DNA from: Anaerolineae bacterium
Lineage (GTDB): Bacteria; Chloroflexota; Anaerolineae; B4-G1; SLSP01
Reading direction: 5' to 3'
NCBI GenBank assembly: GCA_016927095.1
Contig: JAFGNI010000315.1
Span: 1 to 9,850, forward strand
DNA: 9,850 bases
Shown one piece after another: positions 5,656-9,850 of this stretch; the stretch's first letter is position 1, and every line of letters starts with the position of its first letter. Position numbers and translations under genes: made by a program. The notes under the pieces are model-generated. The model did no database searches, was not told the origin of the DNA, and saw only the letters and a program-made list of their open reading frames with translations.

Positions 5656-7788
5656 ATGAACGTGGACCTGGAAGTGATGAATGGCCTCTTGCGCCCCAAA
5701 TCGATCGCCATCATCGGCGCATCGAACACTGAGGGCAAGATCGGCTACACGGTGGTCAGGAGCCTGGTTGAGAGCGGATACCAAGGCGCTATTTACCCCA
5801 TCAATCCAAACGACGATGAGATCCAGGGCCTGAAGGCCTACAAGTCCGTTCTCGATGTCCCGGGCGAGATCGATGCAGCTGCTGTCGTTGTGCCTGCAAA
5901 GATTGTCCCGGCCATTACCAAAGAGTGTGGCGAGAAGGGCGTCAAGGGTCTGATCATCATTGCATCCGGGTTTGGTGAGGTGGGACGCGATGACCTAGAG
6001 GAGCAAGTGGTTGAGATCGCGCACGGGTACGGTATGCGCGTCTTGGGCCCGAACATTGTGGGCATTCTGTCGAACTCCGATAATTGCAATGCCTCCTTCG
6101 CCCCGTTCCTGCCGCTGCCGGGCAGAGCCTCCTTGGTTTCGCAGAGTGGTGCGCTCCTGATCGCGATGGATGCTTCAACATACATCCGCCGTGTCGGTTT
6201 CGACAAGCTCATCTCCATCGGCAACATGTCAGACGTCAACTTCGCCGATATGGTGCAGTGGCTCGATCAGGATGAGGCCACCGATTGTATCTCCCTCTAT
6301 ATTGAGGGCCTCAGGGACGGACGTCGCTTCATGGCCAGCGCTCGCGAAGCCAAGAAGCCGATCATTGCACTGAAGTCAGGCGTCTCCGCTCACGGTGCAG
6401 CTGCGGCTGCGTCGCACACCGGTTCTTTGGCCGGCTCGGGCAAGATCTACGATTCCGCTTTCGAACAGGCCGGCGTTGTGATGGCGCACAATCTCAACAA
6501 CCTTTTCGATCGGACGCTTGCCCTCTCGCTCCAACCGCCGATGTCGGGGGACAATCTATTGATCGTCACCAACGGCGGGGGCGTCGGCGTGCTGGCGACG
6601 GACTCAGCCGAGCGCTATGGCATCCCGTTGCGGTTCGCCCCCGAGGAAGTCCAGACTGAGCTGAAGAAGCACATGCCCGATTTCGGCTCTGCCAAGAACC
6701 CCATCGACTTGACAGGCATGGCCAGTCGCGACTGGTATCAGGACTCCGTGCGATATTCCTACGCGCACAGCTGGGTCGACGGCCTGGTGGTGCTGTATTG
6801 TGAGACGGCGATGACCGATCCGCAGGATATCGCCGAGGGCATCAAGGCGGCTGTGGCTGCGTCGGGCATCACGGACAAGCCGATTGCGGTCTCGTTTGTC
6901 GGCGGCGAACGCTCCGAAGCTGCTATGCAATGGCTCGTTGAGAACGGCATCCCCGCCTACAATGAGCCAGACAACGCCGTCAACGCGATGGCTGCGCTCC
7001 GCCAGTATGCCCGCAGCAACCATATGGCCAACCAACCATTCGAGCGCTTCGATGACGTCGATGAGACTGCGGCGCGCGCCGTGATTGCGAAGGTACGGGC
7101 TGACGGCGGTCGCAGTATGACGGAGGTCGAATCCAAAGCGATTTTCGAGGCTTACGGCATGCCCGTGGCGCGTACCGTTTTGGCAGAGACCGAAGAAGAG
7201 GCTGTCGAGAAAGCGTCGGTCATCAACGGTCCCGTGGTGATGAAGATCGTCTCGCCCGATATCTTGCACAAGTCGGACGCCGGTGGTGTGAAAGTCAACG
7301 TCGAGGGCGAGGAAGGCGTGCGCGAGGCGTTCAACGAGATCATCTCGAACGCAAAGGCCTACAAGGCCGATGCCGATGTTCACGGTGTGGCAGTTCAGGA
7401 AATGGCGCCTTGGGGGACGGAGGTCATCCTGGGTTCAGTCAACGATCCCACCTTCGGCCCAACGGTGATGTTCGGCCTAGGTGGCATCTTCGTGGAGATC
7501 CTGAAGGATGTCACCTTCCGCGTTGCGCCGGTTCCCGCTGATCAGGGGCTCAAGATGCTCGCCGACATCAAAGGTGCGCCCATCCTAGCGGGCGCTCGCG
7601 GTGAAGCACCCAAGGACCGCGAGGCCTTGGCGGAGGTTCTGAGCCGCTATTCGCAGATGATCTGGGATCTTGGCGACGAGATCAAAGAGTCGGACGCGAA
7701 CCCTGTCATTGTCTACGATGAGGGCGATGGGGTGTGCGTGGTGGATGCCCGCATCATCCTGAAGACTGAGGCGGAGAAGGGCGCATAG
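5656..7788 (+). CDS. Acetate-CoA ligase (ADP-forming), fused alpha-beta chain
   Basis: NDP-forming acyl-CoA synthetase: acyl-CoA + ADP + Pi gives acid + CoA + ATP, a substrate-level ATP step at the end of fermentation. Acetyl-CoA is the likely substrate, but other acyl-CoAs are possible. The 710-residue chain fuses both subunits: a CoA-binding Rossmann domain (about 8-135, SIAIIGASNTEGKIG), succinyl-CoA-synthetase-like domains (about 150-455) with the phosphohistidine motif SHTGSLAGS (H254), NGGGVGVLATD (306-316) and NPIDLTG (348-354), then an ATP-grasp domain (about 475-705) with HKSDAGGVK (second phosphohistidine H538), VQEM (580-583), GGIFVEILKD (609-618) and SDANPV (679-684). Such enzymes are known in archaea and Chloroflexus. 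ATG 5656 lies only two bases after AGGAGG (5648-5653); GTG 5662, eight bases after it, may be the real start (708 residues). It follows clpP by 25 bases. Confidence 0.93.
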   Translation: MNVDLEVMNGLLRPKSIAIIGASNTEGKIGYTVVRSLVESGYQGAIYPINPNDDEIQGLKAYKSVLDVPGEIDAAAVVVPAKIVPAITKECGEKGVKGLIIIASGFGEVGRDDLEEQVVEIAHGYGMRVLGPNIVGILSNSDNCNASFAPFLPLPGRASLVSQSGALLIAMDASTYIRRVGFDKLISIGNMSDVNFADMVQWLDQDEATDCISLYIEGLRDGRRFMASAREAKKPIIALKSGVSAHGAAAAASHTGSLAGSGKIYDSAFEQAGVVMAHNLNNLFDRTLALSLQPPMSGDNLLIVTNGGGVGVLATDSAERYGIPLRFAPEEVQTELKKHMPDFGSAKNPIDLTGMASRDWYQDSVRYSYAHSWVDGLVVLYCETAMTDPQDIAEGIKAAVAASGITDKPIAVSFVGGERSEAAMQWLVENGIPAYNEPDNAVNAMAALRQYARSNHMANQPFERFDDVDETAARAVIAKVRADGGRSMTEVESKAIFEAYGMPVARTVLAETEEEAVEKASVINGPVVMKIVSPDILHKSDAGGVKVNVEGEEGVREAFNEIISNAKAYKADADVHGVAVQEMAPWGTEVILGSVNDPTFGPTVMFGLGGIFVEILKDVTFRVAPVPADQGLKMLADIKGAPILAGARGEAPKDREALAEVLSRYSQMIWDLGDEIKESDANPVIVYDEGDGVCVVDARIILKTEAEKGA

Positions 7789-7814
7789 CGTTCGTTCTCT
7801 CACGATGAAAGAGG

Positions 7815-7844
7815 GGCCGCCTGTGCGCACAGGCGGCCTTTTTT
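7815..7844 (+). terminator. Rho-independent terminator of the tig-clpP-ligase operon
   Basis: GGCCGCCTGT (7815-7824), a GCGC loop and ACAGGCGGCC (7829-7838) form a perfect 10-bp stem, followed immediately by six T (7839-7844). TGAAA upstream (7806-7810) mirrors TTTCA after the T run, so it may work in both directions. It lies 26 bases after the ligase stop. Confidence 0.95.
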
Positions 7845-7855
7845 CATACAGGGTT

Positions 7856-7883
7856 TTGCTTAATGGGATGAATATGATACACT
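7856..7883 (+). promoter_or_regulatory. Tentative promoter of the rhomboid-yggS operon
   Basis: Candidate -10 boxes are TATGAT (7873-7878, five of six) or TACACT (7878-7883). The latter has TTGCTT (7856-7861) at 16 bases as a poor -35. A promoter is expected here because a strong terminator ends just upstream and the next gene begins at 7952. Which -10 is used is unclear. A weak hairpin, GTCTC/GAGAC at 7891-7907, lies in the leader. Confidence 0.4.
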
Positions 7884-7951
7884 GAGTGCGGTCTCGCAGG
7901 GAGAGACTCTAACATCCCTAGTTGTCAAAAACAGGATCGTAGGATCGAACA

Positions 7952-8656
7952 ATGTTTCCACTTCGTGATGATGTGCCGTCTCGGCAGTTCCCTTTGGTCA
8001 CGGTTAGCTTGGTGGTCCTCAACGTCGCTATCTTCCTTGTGGAAGCTCTTATGGGCTCCTCAGCCACGATGTTGACAGAGACTTTCGGCATTGTGCCCGC
8101 TCGGCTCACAACGCAGTGGCAGAATCCGATGGTGCTTCTCACGCTCTTCACGTCCATGTATCTTCATGGGGGATGGGCGCACCTGATCGGCAACATGTGG
8201 TACCTCTGGATCTTCGGTGACAACGTGGAAGACCGGATGGGGCGGATTCCCTTCTTCATCTTCTACACCCTTGCCGGCTTGGTCGCTGGGCTGCTGCAGG
8301 TGGCTGCCGCCCCCAGGTCCACGATCCCGATGATCGGCGCGAGTGGCGCGATTGCCGGGGTGCTGGGCGCCTACCTCGTGCTCTATCCGCGAGCGCGGGT
8401 GAGTACACTGGTGCCGGTCTTCTACTTCATACGCATTGTCTGGCTGCCGGCGATCATCGTGCTGGGCGGTTGGTTCCTCATCCAGCTGCTCAACGGTCTA
8501 GCCAGCATCAGCGTGGTCATGCAGACCGGTGGGGTGGCCTGGTGGGCCCATATCGGAGGCTTCGTAGCCGGCATCGTGTTACTGCCGATTTTCCGTCGCC
8601 GAGAGCCCCCATCGTCCTGGACACGGCGCGGATACGACGTGGGGGGGCAATGGTAA
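7952..8656 (+). CDS. Rhomboid-family intramembrane serine protease
   Basis: Membrane protease that cuts transmembrane segments of other proteins within the bilayer. The 234 residues give about six hydrophobic segments (roughly 13-35, 60-88, 98-119, 126-145, 157-180, 190-212). The catalytic dyad is clear: S131 in GASGAIAG and H200 in AHIGGFVAG. The conserved HGGWAHLIGNMWYLWIFG (72-89) supplies H72, H77 and the oxyanion residue N81, followed by DNVED. The N-terminus (MFPLRDDVPSRQFPLV) is typical of bacterial rhomboids, and no extra soluble domain is present. ATG 7952 follows two tandem AGGATCG copies (7933-7939, 7941-7947); the AGGA of the second is seven bases from the start. It is the first gene of an operon with yggS three bases downstream. 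Its natural substrate is unknown. Confidence 0.95.
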   Translation: MFPLRDDVPSRQFPLVTVSLVVLNVAIFLVEALMGSSATMLTETFGIVPARLTTQWQNPMVLLTLFTSMYLHGGWAHLIGNMWYLWIFGDNVEDRMGRIPFFIFYTLAGLVAGLLQVAAAPRSTIPMIGASGAIAGVLGAYLVLYPRARVSTLVPVFYFIRIVWLPAIIVLGGWFLIQLLNGLASISVVMQTGGVAWWAHIGGFVAGIVLLPIFRRREPPSSWTRRGYDVGGQW

Positions 8657-8659
8657 AGC

Positions 8660-9493
8660 GTGGCTGATGACCAGCTCGCAGTGATTCGCCAAAACCTTGG
8701 CGAGGTGCGGGGCCGCATCGCTGAGGCCGCGTTACGGGCGGGACGAAGCCCGGACGATGTCATGCTGGTGGCTGTCACCAAGACATTTCCTCCAGAGATG
8801 ATCATCGCTGCGTGGGAAGCGGGGCAGCGTCACTTCGGTGAGAACCGTCCGGAGGAAGGCGCCGAGAAGATCCCCCAAGTTATGCGCGACATCGCCGCGC
8901 GCCACATCACGTTGCTGGCGCTTACGGATGCAGACCGCACCGAGCAGGACGCTGAAGCGGAGGCCACAACGCCAGAGCCGGACTCAGATATCCCGATTTG
9001 GCACATGATCGGCCATATTCAGAGCCGGAAAACGGAGATGGTGGTGACCTACTTCGACATCGTGCACTCGGTAGACCGCTACAAGATTGCCCATCGCTTG
9101 AGCGTCCAGGGCACAGCCGCGGATCGCGAGATCCCGGTGCTGCTGGAATGCAATGTCTCTGGCGAGGAGAGCAAGTACGGCTATGCCGCCTCAGGATGGG
9201 AGCACGATCCTGCCGTCCGGACGGCACTCCTGGACGAGGCAAAGCGCGTTGTAGCATTGCCGGGGCTTCGGGTCGCCGGTCTGATGACGGTGGGCCCCTT
9301 CGTGGATGATCCGGAGGAAATCCGGCCCGTCTTTGCGTCCCTGCGGGCCCTCCGCGATTTCCTTCAGGAGCACATTGCTGAGGTGGATTGGCACCATCTG
9401 TCGATGGGCATGACATCCGACTACGAGGTTGCCGTGGCGGAGGGCGCGACATTGGTGCGAATCGGTCGCGCGATCTTCGGCGCCCGGCACTAG
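8660..9493 (+). CDS. YggS/PROSC-family pyridoxal-phosphate homeostasis protein
   Basis: Cytosolic PLP-binding protein of the YggS/PLPBP family, thought to handle or buffer pyridoxal phosphate and to affect amino- and keto-acid balance; it has no proven catalytic reaction. The 277 residues carry K41 in VAVTKTFPPE (PLP Schiff-base lysine), FGENRPEE (59-66), WHMIGHIQSRK (114-124), HSVDRYKIA (136-144), LECNVSGEESKYG (162-174), GLMTVGPF (207-214) and LSMGMTSDYEVAVAEGAT (247-264, phosphate-binding region). It is longer than the usual 220-235 because of an extra segment at about 81-111, between EKIPQVM and the WHMIGH motif. GTG 8660 is the start; it stands three bases after the rhomboid stop with only a G-rich stretch (8640-8647) as ribosome site, which suggests translational coupling. 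Confidence 0.94.
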   Translation: MADDQLAVIRQNLGEVRGRIAEAALRAGRSPDDVMLVAVTKTFPPEMIIAAWEAGQRHFGENRPEEGAEKIPQVMRDIAARHITLLALTDADRTEQDAEAEATTPEPDSDIPIWHMIGHIQSRKTEMVVTYFDIVHSVDRYKIAHRLSVQGTAADREIPVLLECNVSGEESKYGYAASGWEHDPAVRTALLDEAKRVVALPGLRVAGLMTVGPFVDDPEEIRPVFASLRALRDFLQEHIAEVDWHHLSMGMTSDYEVAVAEGATLVRIGRAIFGARH

Positions 9494-9503
9494 CAGGAGA
9501 GAT

Positions 9504-9850
9504 ATGGCAACAACGATTGGCATCGTGATGCGCGCGGTGGATGTGCTGCTGGGAACCATTGGGCTCGTGCTCGTCCTCCGGATCCTCTTCCAGGTCTTCA
9601 AGATGCGGTGGGGCAACCCGCTCATGAAGGCCGTGGTTGCCATCACCGACCCGGTCCTCAGTGTCACCAACCGTCTACTGGGGATACCGACCTACGGCAC
9701 GTCCTGGCGCAGCTCGGGGCTGTCCCGATCGGATCTGATGAGCTCCGCCGCGGCTCTGGTCGTCTTGTGGGCAGGTCGCACGCTCATTACCTGGGTGCTG
9801 CAGCTCTTTATCCTGGTCCCGGCATGGGCCGTGCAGCCGTTAAGCAGTCT
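9504..9850 (+). CDS. YggT-family integral membrane protein, partial (3' end outside window)
   Basis: The frame runs open from ATG 9504 to the window edge (115 codons, no stop). It starts ten bases after yggS with AGGAGA (9495-9500) just upstream. The translation has a first hydrophobic segment (about 4-30, TIGIVMRAVDVLLGTIGLVL, then LRILFQVF), a polar loop with the family-like NPLMKAVVAITDPVLSVTNR (38-57), and a second hydrophobic segment (about 83-109, SAAALVVLWAGRTLITWVL). YggT proteins are small membrane proteins of uncertain role, often encoded just after yggS, and this context supports the call. The match is of a divergent kind: the loop between the two hydrophobic segments (58-82) is longer and richer in Ser/Arg than I would expect. 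Confidence 0.75.
   Translation, partial: MATTIGIVMRAVDVLLGTIGLVLVLRILFQVFKMRWGNPLMKAVVAITDPVLSVTNRLLGIPTYGTSWRSSGLSRSDLMSSAAALVVLWAGRTLITWVLQLFILVPAWAVQPLSS

Noticed and set aside
6604..7383. 259-codon open frame on the minus strand inside the acetate-CoA ligase gene
   Set aside because: The sense frame carries clear catalytic motifs throughout; the antisense translation resembles no family and reflects GC-rich codon use.
7887..7907. Riboswitch-like alternating hairpins in the rhomboid leader (TGCG/CGCA versus GTCTC/GAGAC)
   Set aside because: Both stems are only 4-5 bp, no known riboswitch core is recognisable, and the leader is short.

Overview
The window looks like chromosomal housekeeping DNA from a GC-rich bacterium, most likely a member of the Chloroflexota (Anaerolineae-like). 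That placement is an inference from the style of the LuxR-type response regulator, the [12 protein letters not shown] trigger factor, an archaeal-type single-chain ADP-forming acetate-CoA ligase, and YggS followed by a YggT-like gene. I see no insertion sequences, phage genes, CRISPR arrays, rRNA, tRNA or obvious recent transfer. Coding density is high and every gene has a recognisable family.

Layout. (1) 1-348 is the tail of a NarL/FixJ-type response regulator, followed by a hairpin terminator. (2) A good sigma-70 promoter at 430-457 drives parB (491-1345) and, 42 bases on, an M24 (Xaa-Pro type) metallopeptidase (1388-2593). The pair ends in a GC-rich hairpin at 2609-2632 that can also serve the converging gene. 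(3) On the minus strand, 2686-3327 encodes a winged-helix regulator with a C-terminal three-cysteine motif like the iron-sulfur regulator SufR. Its promoter is a perfect TTGACA, 17 bases, TAAAAT. (4) A 270-base divergent region, the least gene-dense and most AT-rich part of the window, carries that promoter, an extended -10 promoter for the plus-strand operon, and several inverted and direct repeats. (5) tig (3598-5010), clpP (5046-5630) and an acetate-CoA ligase (5656-7788) form a plus-strand operon ending in a textbook terminator at 7815-7844. (6) A rhomboid protease (7952-8656), yggS (8660-9493) and a partial YggT-like membrane protein gene (9504 to the edge) form a second operon.

How the genes fit together. 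Trigger factor chaperones nascent chains at the ribosome and ClpP is the barrel of the Clp protease, a classic pairing. The usual third gene, clpX, is replaced by an enzyme that makes ATP from acyl-CoA. The regulator diverges from this operon, so it may control itself, the operon, or both; suf genes, the usual SufR targets, are absent here. ParB serves chromosome segregation, but neither parA nor a parS site is in the window. No undescribed system is evident. The points most worth a second look are the divergent control region with twin 13-bp palindromes at the tig promoter, the SufR-like regulator beside a chaperone/protease operon, the degenerate prolyl isomerase domain of the trigger factor, and an inverted repeat framing the parB ribosome binding site.
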